From assembly GCA_029532625.1 (NCBI GenBank), contig JARFXM010000011.1, forward strand, positions 1,612,001 to 1,676,000: a DNA stretch of 64,000 nucleotides, given 5' to 3'. The position numbers and the translations under genes were made by a program. This stretch comes from Lomentospora prolificans (taxonomy: Eukaryota > Ascomycota > Sordariomycetes > Microascales > Microascaceae). Within the stretch, counting starts at the first letter, position 1; every line of letters starts with the position of its first letter. The notes under the pieces were generated by a model, which had not been told where the DNA came from, made no database searches, and saw only the letters and a program-made list of their open reading frames with translations. Positions 24,794 to 37,613 of the stretch are shown here, one piece after another.

Positions 24794-26402
24794 TTAACGA
24801 CCACTTCGGTTCAGTCGCCCGAGCATGTTTCGATCCATGTCGTGCGCTGGCGAATCTCCAAGGATGCTCTTTACGCTCATCACTGAACTGGCCCCCGCTG
24901 ATAGCGGCGAGAGCGCCTTCGCCTGAGGGGTGGGAGTGGCGCCATTGGTCGAACTGCCGTGGCCGTTTGGTGTGCTCGAGTGGGAGGTCGCAGGAGATCG
25001 CTGAGGCGGTGTAGGGCCGGTGGAAGATATTGGCGGCGTGTGTGTACCGGCGGAGCTTCCAGGAGGGGCCGGAAGAGGGCCTTGAGATGGGTAATATTGG
25101 CTTCTAGGGCTGCCGCTTCCAGACACAGGCGAACGGCGCCAAAGTTCCTCTTCGTGGCCACTAGGCGGCGGTAGTCGTCGTTCGTGCCCCTCTTCGGACT
25201 CTCGCCTTCGTCGCCTTCCGCTTGCAGAAGCAGCATCCGACTCGGCGTAAGGAGAGTGGACATCGGTAGGCGAGCGGACAGGTTGGGGGTAGTAAGGCTG
25301 TTGGCTTTGAACAGCTTGCGCCGGTGCATAGGAGGCACCCTGAGGTGCTCCGGCCGGCGGCGGCCCGGGAGGTGGCTGTTGAGGGGGGCCTCCAGGGCCT
25401 TGAGGCAAAGGCTGGCCATAAGCGCCGTATAGGGGTGTTCCCGGGGCGATGCCGCCAGGAACAGCAGATACATGCACGAAGGCCGCCGAGCTGCTTGAGG
25501 AGACAGGCTGGAAGATGCACTCTTGGTTCATCCTCGTGCAGTTTACGCACCTGCCACCCGGGGCGTTTTGGTAACCACTACATCGGATCTGGAAGACGAA
25601 ATTAGTATCTGTTCATGATCCATACGCATCCCCGCATTTTCGTGAGAGACGGGTGGAGACACACCTTTCGCTTACGACAGTACCGGCACGCAATTGAAGT
25701 TCGCTGTCTCGGGGCAGCTTGCTGAAGTGGCGCAGCCTGAGGAGGTGGAGGGGCCTGTTGATAAGGAGGATAACCGTTCCTGGCGTGACCGCCGTTGGCG
25801 TAATCCGCTTCATAAGGACCTCGAGGAGGGTAGTTGGGATCATGTCTTGGGGGCCCGTGGTCCCGACGATAGTCGTCATGAGGGGGTGGCTGGCCTCGTC
25901 CGTAATCCCTGGGATAGTCGGGAGGGGGTGGATGTCCACGGTAGCCCGAATAGTACGGATCGCGGTCGTAGGGCGGTCGCTGTTGGTAGTATTCGTCTCT
26001 GCGGTCACCCTGAGCAGAGTAGCCTGGAGATCGAGGATCTACGCCCTGGCGAGGAGGCTGAAAAGGTGGCAGGGAAGAAGGGCCATTCTGTGGGCCTGTG
26101 TAGCCATTGGCGCCTTGAGGAGGAGGAGGACCTTGGGCGTAGCCGTTCGCCGGCGCCGGCAGAGGGGAGCCAGTGTAGCTCTGTTGCGATGAATAGCCGC
26201 TTCCAGGGTCGCGAATAGGGGGTAACGTTACGGGAGCCTGTGAAGACTGAGGGTGCCTCGAGCGATCGTCCCCTCCAGTGGGAGGCGGGTACTGATTGCG
26301 AGGAGAATTGCCTTCCATGCCGTGATGAGGTGGGTATTGACTCCGAGGTGATTCCCTACCTTGGTCGCGCTGAGCCATATTCGTGGAGGTAAAGTGTGGC
26401 AT
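24794..26402 (-). CDS. Zn2Cys6 zinc-cluster transcription factor
   Basis: A fungal binuclear zinc-cluster DNA-binding protein, expected to act in the nucleus. Exons 26402-25665 and 25588-24794 join in phase 0 to give 510 residues. The intron falls inside the zinc cluster, after CRKRK, with a GTGTGT donor, a TACTAAT branch site and a TTCCAG acceptor. The six cysteines are at 239, 242, 249, 260, 263 and 270 (C-x2-C-x6-C-x10-C-x2-C-x6-C). The cluster is central, not N-terminal as is usual. The N-terminal half is rich in Pro, Gln, Tyr, Gly and Arg; the C-terminal half is rich in Pro, Ser, Gly and Thr and ends near LNRSGR. I see no fungal-specific transcription-factor middle homology region, so the target pathway cannot be inferred. 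A second ATG at 26378 has a better start context and would give 502 residues. Confidence 0.9.
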
Positions 26403-29400
26403 TGAATCTCTTAGGAGCCGGCCTAGGTAAGGGTGTGAGGTCGGCCCTCTCCGCGGCTCGTGGTTGTAGGCTCCTGCACAGGCGTGGAAAGCAGGTTTAT
26501 AAGTTGATCTGATACTCTGAGACGCCTAGCTATTGATGAGAAGGCGCAAGATATCGAGGTGGCTGTGGGCTGAAATTGCAGCAAATCAAGAAAGCCCTCT
26601 TGGGTATAAAAAGGAGAACAAGGTACAACGGTGGGGAGAAGTGGTGACGTCGTGGGTTCACGGCTGGAGAAGCGGGTCGATTGTCACCGGGAGGGAAGGC
26701 GACGATAAAAGAGGCGAGGGCTAAGAGGATAAAGAGGAAAAGCCTACCAGTTGCAAAGAGGACAGGAAAGGAAAAAAAAAAAGGAGTACGACGATAACTT
26801 GAGGGAGAGAAGAACCGACAACCAGGCCACCCGATGATGAGACTGAAGACTCCAAAAAAGGGTAAAAGAGAGTATTAGGTGAAATGGCAGCAGGAGGGTG
26901 GGAAGGTTATTTATTAAGACGACAAGAACCCCCCTTGGTCTTGGGCGGGATGGGGAAGAGCGAGGGATGGTTTGGGCCCAGAAGCGGTGGCGGAGAAAAT
27001 ACCACGGCTGTGGTATTTCGGCTTGATGGGGTGGACAAGGTCTCGTGTATTGACAGGGGTGTGGAAGGGGGTGTATAGTACAGGGGACTCGTACAGAGAC
27101 ACCCAGACACCCAGACACCCTGGATATGGCATGGTAAGGAAGGGTGGAAGGGTGGAAGTGTGGAATGGTGTAGCATTGGGACAGGACCAGGGGTGTGAGC
27201 TTCAAATGGATGTTAGCGAGGATGGGAGGTACGGGGTACTTCACAACGGGAACACCCCTCTTTGGGTTGGCCACTGGAAAGTGACCAGTGGCTGGCTCCA
27301 AGTAAACGAACTACCCTACGGGACCACTATGGAAAGGCACCCTACCGCTGCTGCTACTCTCCGTGCACTCCATCTCGTACTCAGCTGCTAGCACTGGCCT
27401 GGCACTGGGCAGTGGGGTAATTGGCAGGGGGGACAGAGGGGAGAAAGGAAAATCTTATGTACACTACCGCCAGCTACCGCACAACGCAATGTCCCCCCAT
27501 ATACGTCAGACCAACCACCCGATACCCGTCCTTCAGAGTAGAATGTACACTGGGCCTGTCTGGCCGGGCAGGAACGGCAGATGCAAGCGGACCAGAAAGC
27601 TGGATTCTGGTGATCGGGGTCTAACGCACGCTACTGTCGCTGAGGTTGTCCCCATCGGCGCACCCGTACTTCCCTCTTTTGCTTATCCGTCAACCCACTC
27701 CCCCCTTCTCGAACTGTCATACTTTCCGACTTACCGCTTCATTCTAATCACATGAGTACGTTCGTTGACCCTGCCAGAATAGAGGGGTAAAAGGACTGGG
27801 AAGCCCACTTCGCTCGTATCCTGCGCTCACCCGCCCGGTTTGCACTTTCTGTACGAAGTTGGCGCGCTAGGCCCTGGTGTAAAGGCGCGAGGGTCAAATG
27901 TTGTGACGCTTTGCGGTCTTTTTTTTCCCTTCCTTTCCTTTTTAGGTGCGGGGCCACAATCTTAGCTTTAGAACACGGATTTTGGCCCAGATGCAAGGTA
28001 GAGGAAAAGAAGCCGCCTCAAAGCTGGAGGAATTTACGGCCAGCCGAGGCCCTACTTAATAACTTTGGTGATTTACTTTGCAGTGTAGCCACCCGCGCTG
28101 ATACCGTCATCAATCCAAATGGGAAATTTGAATTATAGCTGGCTGGCCTGGTCGTTCATGCTCTAGTTTTATTGATTACAGGGCTGGAAAAGAATACTTA
28201 AGGAATCAGCACATGGACGGCTGGAGGCTGAAGGGAGGCAGTGAAGGGGAGGAACGGAAATGAAGACACACACGAGAGCAAACCAAGAGTCGGTGCCGAG
28301 AATACAGACACTTGTTCAGAAAAGGAAAAGAAAACAAAAAAAGAAGAAGAAGAGCGGAGAGAAGAGAAACAGAAGAACACGCAAATAGCCAGTGAAGCTT
28401 CGTGATGCGAAGGAAACCGGCGAGCCACTTTTGCCAACACAGGAGGCAAGGAGATGCCGGGCGCATGGACTTAGTGAAGTAGGAAATAGCTAGGCCTTGA
28501 AAGCTAAGCTACGGATTTCGATGTGAGTTGAGTGCCGACTGCAGCCGGTTACGCGTGGCCTCACGCCTCACAAGGAGGCAAGGGTGATGAATATATATAT
28601 AATGAGGGATCGATATAAAGACAACCCTCGTACTCTGTCTTGAATGATTGTCGGTCTACGAAAGAAGGAAAGCCACGATGGCTGACGGTCGTTCGCAGGG
28701 GAATGTGAGACGAGGGGAAGGAGAGACAGCGGGGGGAAACATGAGAAGTGATACAATGTGACAGGCGGCGTCTTGCTGGCGCCCATTTGCTGGAACACTG
28801 GCTAGATCAATCGGTGGCAGGGATTCGGAACAGATTTGGCTTTACTACTTCGTACTTCTTCACCATTTATTTGCCCGTCTCTTCGTCCATGTTTCTCAAA
28901 GCCCCTCCGACCCCTTTTTTCTCCAATTCCTCTATCCATTTGGGTTTAATTTTCCCCGGCCTTCCGTCACAGCTACCAGTAAGCCTACGTTCCAACCGGC
29001 CATTAGACCGCAGACAGCCTAGGCTTCCTGCTCCCATCTAGCCTCATGCCTAATGGCCCAAATCAACAAAAGCAGCGATCAGCGGCCTTGGCTCGCTCCG
29101 TGGGTGGACAACGCTCTGATTGGATGTATCTGTCAATGGTGGAAGGTGCTGCCCGGCTGGAATGCGTAGTTTTTAGTATACAGTAGCGTGAGAGCCCTGG
29201 TAGCCAACCAACAAGGGTTAAGGCTTGTGGAGTTCCCAAACAAGAACTTGAACAGCCAGCGCAACCAGGGTTACAGTGGGATTGCGTCTAGTCCCGCACC
29301 CCTAGACAGGGGCCGCACAGTTGGCTTTGGTCACAGGATGGGCTGCATGCAATTGATAACAGAGTGGACGCTGGAAACAGTCTGGTGATTGGTCCTGCTC

Positions 29401-31950
29401 CAGGCTGGGGAATCTGGCCGGCCGATTTCCTTTGCGTTCCTCATGGCGCATTTGAGTGCCAGGCGCCGCCGGCGCCTCAAATAAGAACAGAGAGGGTGGC
29501 TTTGTGCGGATGGACCAATAAAGCGCAAAGTGAAATGGGAGGGCTACAAAGGTAAAAGGCTTACAGTGAGAAAGGGAGAAGCCGCGCTGTTCAACATCAA
29601 TGAGACGCGCTCTCGCCCGTAGGCAAAAAGGTCGGACGAATCGACCGAGTCTTGGGGAAAGCAGTCCTCGAACGCATGGAAATATGGATACTGCTGTCTC
29701 AGACAAGGCATGGCGCACATACCCGAAGGGTGTGGCATACGATGACGCATGTTCCACGTTGTCTTGTTTGTCCTCATTCCTTCAACTTAGCATCAGCAAT
29801 CCTCGATCCCGGACCCTGACCAGATGCATCTCGAGCTTGGGCCAGCATACGTCTCGGTGGAGAACGATGAGATCCAAACAGACCGAAACTCTTGAACGTA
29901 AGTTGAGTCAGCCAGGTGTTGTCCTCGCCCTGTTGACATAGACCTGATGCCCCGATCCTTCAATCCCAGTGCATTCGTACCCGATCTCACCTACGAAAAC
30001 TGCGCCCCTCACCTCATCATTGGCCAGAAATTCAGCGGGTCTTCCCCTCCTTCCCCCCTTGTCTCTTACCACTTATTCCTCTGAGCGAGATGTGACGACT
30101 TTCGGGTTATTGCTCGCCGGGAAGTTGGCAACCTCATCCTTCTGCCCCTCAAGGGGAGGGGCAAAAGCGAACGACACCAAAACGCTTTATTTGAGGGTCC
30201 GAGAATACGGTTAGACAACTAAGGGACAGGACATGCAAGACGGTTGGCTGGCTGGCTAATTTCCGCAAGCAAACGGTCAAGTGAGATGGATGCGGGTACC
30301 AGATTTTCTCGACCATGTCCATGATTGGATAGGCGTTGAGTTTGGCGTGGTACCGGTCGGTTGGAATCCCATCGATTGGTCTCCAGCCCGGAGGCTCTCT
30401 CTCACGGGCACGCTCCCATTCTTACCCGTTTCCGTCTTAGTAGGATGGGACGTCATAGAGGGACAAAAGTTTCTGGACTGCTCTCGCTATTACCGCTTCT
30501 GGAAGGGCTCTTTGGGCGGAGCCTATGTGATAGGTCTCGTCACAATCACCAGTGTGGTGGCATTGGTACTGTCTGAAAAAACGGCCGCTCGACAAAACAG
30601 ATGGAATTGATCAACCAACCAGATGCAGGAGGGTTCCTCTGGTTCTGTGACACAGTCTTATTTTAGGACATGGGATGCGAATAATCCACATGTACATCTG
30701 CCCGCCCTCCACCAATATGCATGGCCCGTCAGAAGGGGGAAAAATGTTTTCCTTCGATGCGCGGGACGGCACGGTGTCAAGATGCAAAGTGAGCACCTAT
30801 CCCCCAACAGATCTTTGACAAGCGCATACGCGGTAGAAGGAGAAGAAAGAGTGCAAGGAGAAGGGATGTCCTAGTACGTAATAGACACAAAGAAACGAAG
30901 CGTAAGGCACCCAACAGTAGGCAGGCCGGACTCAGCTGGAAGCAAGCCTTGAGTGCCCGCTTATGCTGATTTGCCAAAACATGAAATGGGTCCTTCCTCT
31001 CAGACGACTTAGTTTTGACCAAGAATATAACGCATGCAGGCATCTACAACGGGCTGGAATTTCAACGTAGGCTGGCCAAGATGAACCAAGCCCCGAACAG
31101 TCTCATCAAAAGCAAGCCAAATCAATGATGGGTTTAGAGTTAGTGTTAGTTGGCCAGTTCACTTCCAGCAACATTACTAGGGCTGATGGATGCGTGTACG
31201 GCTCGGTAAGAGCGCGTTCCTCGAGATGACGTGGGGGGGGACCCTGGGGTGTCATGTCATTGATACTTTGGATTTGGGGACTTGTGTAAGACAATTCAAA
31301 CGGGGCATGTCAGTGGAAAAAACAGAAAAAGCAAATCCGAGGCCCCAACCCAGGGCTGGCCATGTTCCCCGGAGTGGCCCAGGTTGAACCCGGCATGGGC
31401 AGCAAGCATATTTGAAGCTGAGGCGGGCGCAACCCTGCTGGCGGCGCTTCTTTTTAGGCAAGCCCTGGAACGAAATAACGCCTGATTCCTGCATGCTGGG
31501 CGAAGCGGCGGATGGACGGGGCGAGCCGGCGTCGACAACGAATTAGGGACTGCTCCTTCATTGGTTTCGGTCACGTTCATTAATTCCCTTGGCTGGAAGA
31601 GACGCACGTGTAGGAATGGATACCTGCCGGATCTTTCGAGACGAGGCTTGAACTTGATCTTGGAATGAGTTAAAACACCACGAGTCTTGAATTGTGATAC
31701 GAGGGCAAACGCCCGCGGCTGCTATCGAAGTTCAATATTTGCAAGCCATCCATCCACCATACAAGCGGGTTCATCAGGCAAGTTCCCCCCCCCTGCGTTT
31801 TCCTCCCACGATTCATCGCCCAACATGCAGGGGGGTTTGTAAATCCCGCCCGCCGCCTGACACATTAATGTGTTGATGATAGTCCCTGCCCCAGCTCGAG
31901 CACATTGATCGTCCTGTAATCCGAGGAATTCCTAGGTCACTGATTACCTT
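26403..31950. other. Upstream region of the zinc-cluster gene, start of the 30-kb desert
   Basis: No gene is supported. The first kilobase is the presumed promoter and leader of the zinc-cluster gene; it is G-rich on the plus strand with short GGGTGGAAG-type repeats near 27140-27160. Longer open frames such as 26744-27301 (minus) lie in this skewed DNA and show no motif. Further on there are AG-rich tracts (28320-28380) and a small TA run near 28591-28602. Confidence 0.4.
27097..27120. repeat. 8-bp tandem repeat, three copies
   Basis: AGACACCC is repeated three times without interruption, about 700 bases upstream of the zinc-cluster start codon. A role in regulation is possible but not shown. 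Confidence 0.9.
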
Positions 31951-31956
31951 TTTTTT

Positions 31957-31996
31957 GGGGGGTTTTTGGGGGGGCCCGGGGGAGGGGGGGCGTGGG
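31957..31996 (+). other. Putative G-quadruplex motif
   Basis: G tracts of 6, 7, 5, 7 and 3 bases occur within 40 bases, separated by a T5, a C3, a single A and CGT. This satisfies the usual four-tract pattern. The CCC between tracts could alternatively pair with the G runs as a hairpin. Confidence 0.6.
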
Positions 31997-34900
31997 TTCG
32001 TTAAATTTTGAAAATTTTACTCGGCTAGGGTTCGAAGCCAATCCCCGCCGCCTGGGATGGAAATTGGGGACAAATGCCGTGCAAGCCCTCATGTCCACGG
32101 GTATTCGTCGGGTCGGGTCGTTCGTGCGGTGGTTTGCGGGCGACGCACCTATCTGGGACTCTACAAAAAAGGAGCCTAATACTTAATGGAGGGTGCGGGT
32201 TCTAACTGGCTGGCTGGCTAGCTGGCCAGGTCAACTTACATTGCGCATGCCGGGGGTGCCTGGCAGTGATCATGCCAGCTCGAGCAACCACACAAATTTT
32301 GGAGATTGATCAAGCACTGTCATCATTCCATAGTAAAGACTTGGTTAGTCAGGTGGGAAAACGAAGAAAAGAACAAATCTAGTGCCTCCCAAACGACAGG
32401 TCTGATTCTTGGCGGGCGGGGAGACAAAGGTGGGTGGAGCGAAGAGCTAGCCCTGGGGCGTTTCGGGACCCTGTAGCCGAGAGTCGTAGTGCTGGAGGGA
32501 AATCTGCCACAACATGACGGGACGACCCAGTGCGCTAAAATCTGCAAGTATACATGAGTCAATTGATCAATCCATTCCGCTCAATGCCTTGCTGGCGCTG
32601 GCCTTGTTCCCACCCCTAGCACACGCATCAACCAGCATTAAGAGGAACGATATATTTTGCCTACCGAAACCCGTCCAGGCCCAACCGCTAAAGGTCGGCG
32701 AACAGGACCGTAGTAGGTTCTTCCAAAACGGGCGTACCAATACCAAGCCGGATTCCTGTTAGGCTATATGCAGATTGAAGGTCACAGAGATACATAAAAG
32801 GAAACCAAGGTGTGAAGGAGGGAGGGAAACAGACGGCTGGGTCTGAGCCAGGGTCGGCGGCACGGTGACAGGGCGTTTACAAAAGCGGGAGGCGGTGTGT
32901 GATCTCACATTCCGCTCCCCGGGCCTCGGCTCGAGCATCCTTCTGGCGATTGAGAGGGGAGAGAATGGGTGTTGAGGTTACGTGTATCGACAGGGCACAA
33001 CAAGCCAAGGGAGAGGAGGGCATCATGAATTTTAGCAGGACGAGCGGAAGGGGGTGGGCTAGGGAACATCGCTCCTGTGCCGTGCACACCCAGCTGAGGG
33101 CTTCCTAGCGGGAAGAAGGGCAGATGTTGCCGTCTGACCCTAGGTATGAGCCCTCTAGGAGCGCAAGCATGTTCGTGGCGTATGAGCACGTCTTTTTCTA
33201 ATCGCTTTATTGATGGTGTTTTCTGCGCGGAGTAATAGGAAGCGCCTGGCGCTAGCTAAAAACAGGGAGCAATGGAAGTAGCTGGAGATCCGGGCTTGTT
33301 AGAGTGTCTGGGGTCGATTAGAGCCTTACCGAGGTTGGTCAATTATTCCCTTTCTCAAAGTTCTATTCCTGCTCTTAACAATCGTAGTCTCGGGGTTGAC
33401 CTGGGCTGAAGCTTCTTGAAAGAAAGGCCCTTTTATCCCTTTCCCTTCCTTCCACGCATCTTATTCTTCTCCATCACCTTAACGTATAGAGCCTCACAGT
33501 TTTATTGAGATGAAGGTATATCCACGTAATTTGGCGAAATCTTTTATGGGCGAGGAGGGGTTGTATTCTCTAGGTCCAACCTAAATACGGATGGAGCAGA
33601 AGGAACACTGGAAGAAGGCAAGAAGCCAGCCAGCAGTAAAGGCCTAGCCTCAGATGATCAACCCCAGCGGGAAGGCCAGAAGTTCGTTGAGGGATCGGCT
33701 CCTACCCTGACGCACATATCAGCTCTTTTCCCCTACCTTGTGACCTATTTCAATACTTGAGGGTCATGCCTAGGGGAATCTCGGATAAGCTGCACAGGAG
33801 GGCAATGCAACAAGGGATGGGCGATCTCCACTACCCTTTCTCTCGCCGCTCATGCCTTTTTTCTGCCGCTTTGATCGGCTTACATGAAAATGTTGTAGTT
33901 AGGGGTGGGGATGGAAACAGAACAAGCGAGGCAATCAATTCACTTCTTGTCGACGGGATCTTCGGGAAACCGCGGCGTCCAAGTCAGGGGGGTGTAGGAT
34001 TTATGTTTGGATCGGTGGGGGGAAGAGAGGGGGGGATCATTCATTGACCCAAGAAATAAAATTTCGAGTCGAGGAGCGGGAAGGGAGAGGCTGTGGAAGG
34101 GGAGCAGAAGTTATTGATGGTGCGGCGGCAGATCTAGCATGGCCTGGTGTGCCTGAACTGGGCCTGGGAAAGGGCCGAGCGGCTTCTTTCCATCTGGTCT
34201 TTTTCTGGGGCGGCCTTCTGTGGGGTAAAGTAGCGGAAAGAGACACGCGTAATCAAATGAGAACGAGTCCTTTCCTTTACGAGCGGACGCTATTTGTTTC
34301 CGTCGATTTTTCTTTTGGGTCATGTGTCCTAGGCCTGGCTCACTACACACACAGCCTGGCAATCCGACTGTGTGGGGAAAGCAGAAGCACTCACTGCCAG
34401 TTGGCTGGCCTTACGCTTCTTCCCCTAACTCTGTCGTGGTCGTGTTGGAGCGCATGGCAAGGCTCGGAGATATGTAGAGTTTCGACCGCAATGCCGCCCT
34501 GAATCCGGCGGGATCCTCTACCTTTTTGATCACACGCCTAGAATACTGGTTTGCCAGATCCTATCTCCCCTCTTTTGAATCTTGCAACCCTGCCCTGGCC
34601 CGAGCACCATCACCAAGCCAGCCAGGTGCACACACACATGCACACCGTAGCACCCGACAGTCCGACAGTGCTCAACAGAATGTTTACCGAGAAAAGCCCG
34701 CGTAACATTGCGCGCGTCCAGGAGGTGCGGTGGCTATATCTTCAGTTCGTACTCTTCATTCCGTAAATTGGGGAGGCCAAGACCCGGGGTTGACGTCCGC
34801 TTCGCGTTCCATAGTGGAGGTTGGAGCTAGCCCGCAAGCAGTGCCGTAGGCTAAAATCGCCCGGTTGCTTGGAAGCTGGACGGCCGCGATGGGGATGGCC

Positions 34901-35822
34901 AGCCAGGCCATGGGACCAATGCCTTGCCAGACAATCAGGAAATCTAAGCGAAGGGGAAGTGGAACGGACAAAGTGGGTAGAATCAGTCTGTCTCCCGAGT
35001 GCGACGCGGGAATGCGAAACGTAACACTGACACCTGTTTGTTTGTTCTTACAAACCCCCGCGCGCGGACGACGCGGGTACGAAATAGTCGCTAGTGGCTA
35101 AGGAGAGGCAAGCTTGAAAGCGGCTTCGTCTATCTCTTACACTCTGCGACGCTCGAACCGCTGACGGGATAAAAGGCCTCGCTGGCTTTGGTCGAAGCAA
35201 CGCGAAAGACGAGACAAAAGAAAATGGAGGCCACATCGTGGTCGAGTATTGGTTACCAACAAGGAGTACGTCAACCGAGTGCAAAGTAGTCCGGGTCTCA
35301 GGTCGGCGAAATTCCCACGTCGACGCTGGCCGTCCGTACCGTCCTTCCCCAGGTGTCGAGGAATTTACTCCAGTACCACGCTGGGCTGGCGAACGGAGCC
35401 ACACTTGGTATTTCAGCCTGGCGATGGAATCATTTGTGTAACTTAGTACAGCATACAGACCCGTTCCCCGTGGTTCCTTCCATCCAATTCCTTTCCCCCG
35501 TTTTTTGTTCCCTCGACCCCCTCTCCGAGTACCGAACCCTGCTTGACTTGTTCCTTAATCCTTGATTTTTGGCCCCCGTCCCGCTATCCTTCTAGCCCCT
35601 CTCCCACCTTCCCGAAACCACAAAGAGCCAACTTATATCGGGGCCAGACCACAAATGGCATCGCAAACAACCTAAGCGTGGCTAGGAGGCTTTAACTCGC
35701 TTTACGAGTGCCTGTTGTGCCAGACGCAGCCACGGCAACAATAAAATCTAATATCGTTAACCGCTTTTGCCTGACCAAAATTCTTCGTGTCTTTTTTTTT
35801 TTTTTTCTCATCTTTCTTTTTA

Positions 35823-35824
<2 letters not shown>

Positions 35825-35859
<35 letters not shown>
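35825..35859. repeat. T35 homopolymer
   Basis: An unbroken run of 35 T, preceded by a run of 15 T at 35792-35806. Such runs are prone to length error in assembly. Confidence 0.95.
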
Positions 35860-35860
<1 letters not shown>

Positions 35861-36664
35861 GCTCTCGTCTCGTCGACGGACAAAAACCTCTCGGGGTGGG
35901 ACACCCTACAAAAAAAGGGAAGGGTAATTCACCACCGCCTTTTGCCTTCTCTTGCGCGCCGACAACATGGTTCGCAGAGTCTAGTTCCGATTCGCTCGGC
36001 CACGCCCGTGTCAGCGGTCATGGGTCAAGATACAAACCGCAAGCCACACTTTTGTGCATTCCACTTCCGCACTTTTGGCTTCCAGGGTCGGAAAAGTGGG
36101 TATCAGCTGGCGTGGAGCCGGAAAAACGCTTGGAAGAGGAAAAGAGGGAGCATGACGTACCCACACAAACGCGTGGATCTGACAGGAGGGATGGAAAAAA
36201 GCACCGAATAACCTAAATCCTCATCCTCAGTCTCTTCTCAGAGTGATAGTTCCTAGTTCCAGTGACTAGTCTAAACCCCAGCTGGTTGGCGCAGCCGCAG
36301 CACTTTGTAACCTTGGGATCTCTCTTCCGACCGATACGCTCGCAAACAGAAGGGGAGCTGGGGATGCTGGCTCATGTGATGCTGGCGTTTGTAGGAACTT
36401 GTACAGCTAGCATGAATCGAGTCGACCAAGGGTTTTATTTTTCGTTCCACTCCATCGTAACCTTTACCAAGGATTGCAGGAATGATGTCCAGGGATGTGA
36501 TGAAGCCAAGAGTCAACTCGGTACAGGGGAGCCTCAGAAATGCACAACATCCTTCCTCAGAGCAAATCTGCAAAGCGCAGGGAAATAGTGAATGGATAAA
36601 CCAAGACATTCATCTGTTTCTCCATTAATCGTCTCCATACGTGCGCTAGCGTGTATGCTTGTAT

Positions 36665-36794
36665 GGAAAAGAGAAGAAAAAAGGAAAAACGGGAAAAAGG
36701 TGAAAAGGGAAAAAAAGCAAAGGAATAATAGACAAATAAAATATAATAAAAGAAAGAAAAGAGAAGAAAAGAAAAGGAAAGAAAAGGAAAAAGA
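36665..36794. repeat. A/G-dominated purine tract of about 130 bp
   Basis: The plus strand is almost entirely A and G, with only scattered C and T. It forces long stop-free frames on the minus strand rich in Phe, Ser and Leu, which explains the 197-codon minus frame at 36534-37127 without any gene. Confidence 0.85.
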
Positions 36795-37526
36795 TTTCCC
36801 AATCAAAGGAGGGGGGCGACTCTTCTTTTCCTTGCATAGGATAAATAGCTCGAAAGCGCAAGAAAGCGACACACATCGCATATAATATTCAGTTTTGGTG
36901 TGGGGGGAGAATAGTTCGCACGCCCGTCGCCCGCACAAAGGACACGCCCACCTTGGTTTTGAAAGTGTGGTATTTGCCTCTTTGTCTGGCTCATTCTTTT
37001 CGCCTCTTCTGTACGTATATTCGCGTTGTGACTTTCTTGGGTACACGCTGGAGGTGTCTCGCCTGTCCAGACGAACCCAAACTCCAAACTCGGTTGCGGG
37101 CCGGACCAGAAAGTTGAAGCAGCTCATGCACGATTCACCCTTTTAGGCCTGGCAGGACCCGTCGCGGAAGGGGCGGGGCGGGAGGATCCACCTTATCTAC
37201 CCGAAGTCTTACTGGTATTATTCTGGCATGTAAAAGTACAAGGGCGAGCAGCATTTCAACATTTCTTGGCGGCGTCATTAGCTTTCGCCGTCGGAGCGGC
37301 TGCCTGCGAGTCCTAAGGAAGCATGGGAGAAATTCTCAGTCGGGAATGAGGGTTTTTTTTTTTTTTTTCCTTCTTTTTTTCCGGTGGGAGAGATTGTTTG
37401 CATGGGGCTGGACACGCCATACCATGCATGGACCATGAGTCTTGAATCAGCGATTAATACCTTGACTTTCTTTTCGGTCCATACGAGGCACACAAAGTAT
37501 CGTCGGGGTTTAAGACCCATGAGTCC

Positions 37527-37613
37527 GTGACGCTGGTATCACAGACGCACTAAGAAACGGAAGGACAAACCTTCGGGGTTAGCCCCAGACCCCGAAGAGT
37601 ACGTTAGCGTCAC
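37527..37613. repeat. Nested inverted repeat with a perfect 9-bp stem
   Basis: The inner arms CTTCGGGGT (37571-37579) and ACCCCGAAG (37589-37597) are perfect complements around a 9-base loop. Outside them, GTGACGCT (37527-37534) and AGCGTCAC (37606-37613) are also perfect complements. It could be a mobile-element fragment, a structured RNA or a terminator-like hairpin; nothing adjacent decides. Confidence 0.8.

Noticed and set aside
25694..26218. 174-codon plus-strand open frame
   Set aside because: It is antisense to the low-complexity first exon of the zinc-cluster gene; low complexity lengthens open frames on both strands.
26744..27301. 185-codon minus-strand open frame upstream of the zinc-cluster gene
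   Set aside because: It lies in strand-skewed repetitive DNA, is rich in Pro/His/Ser from C-rich repeats and has no motif.
36534..37127. 197-codon minus-strand frame with a hydrophobic stretch that mimics membrane segments
   Set aside because: The Phe/Ser/Leu run is translation of the purine tract at 36665-36794.
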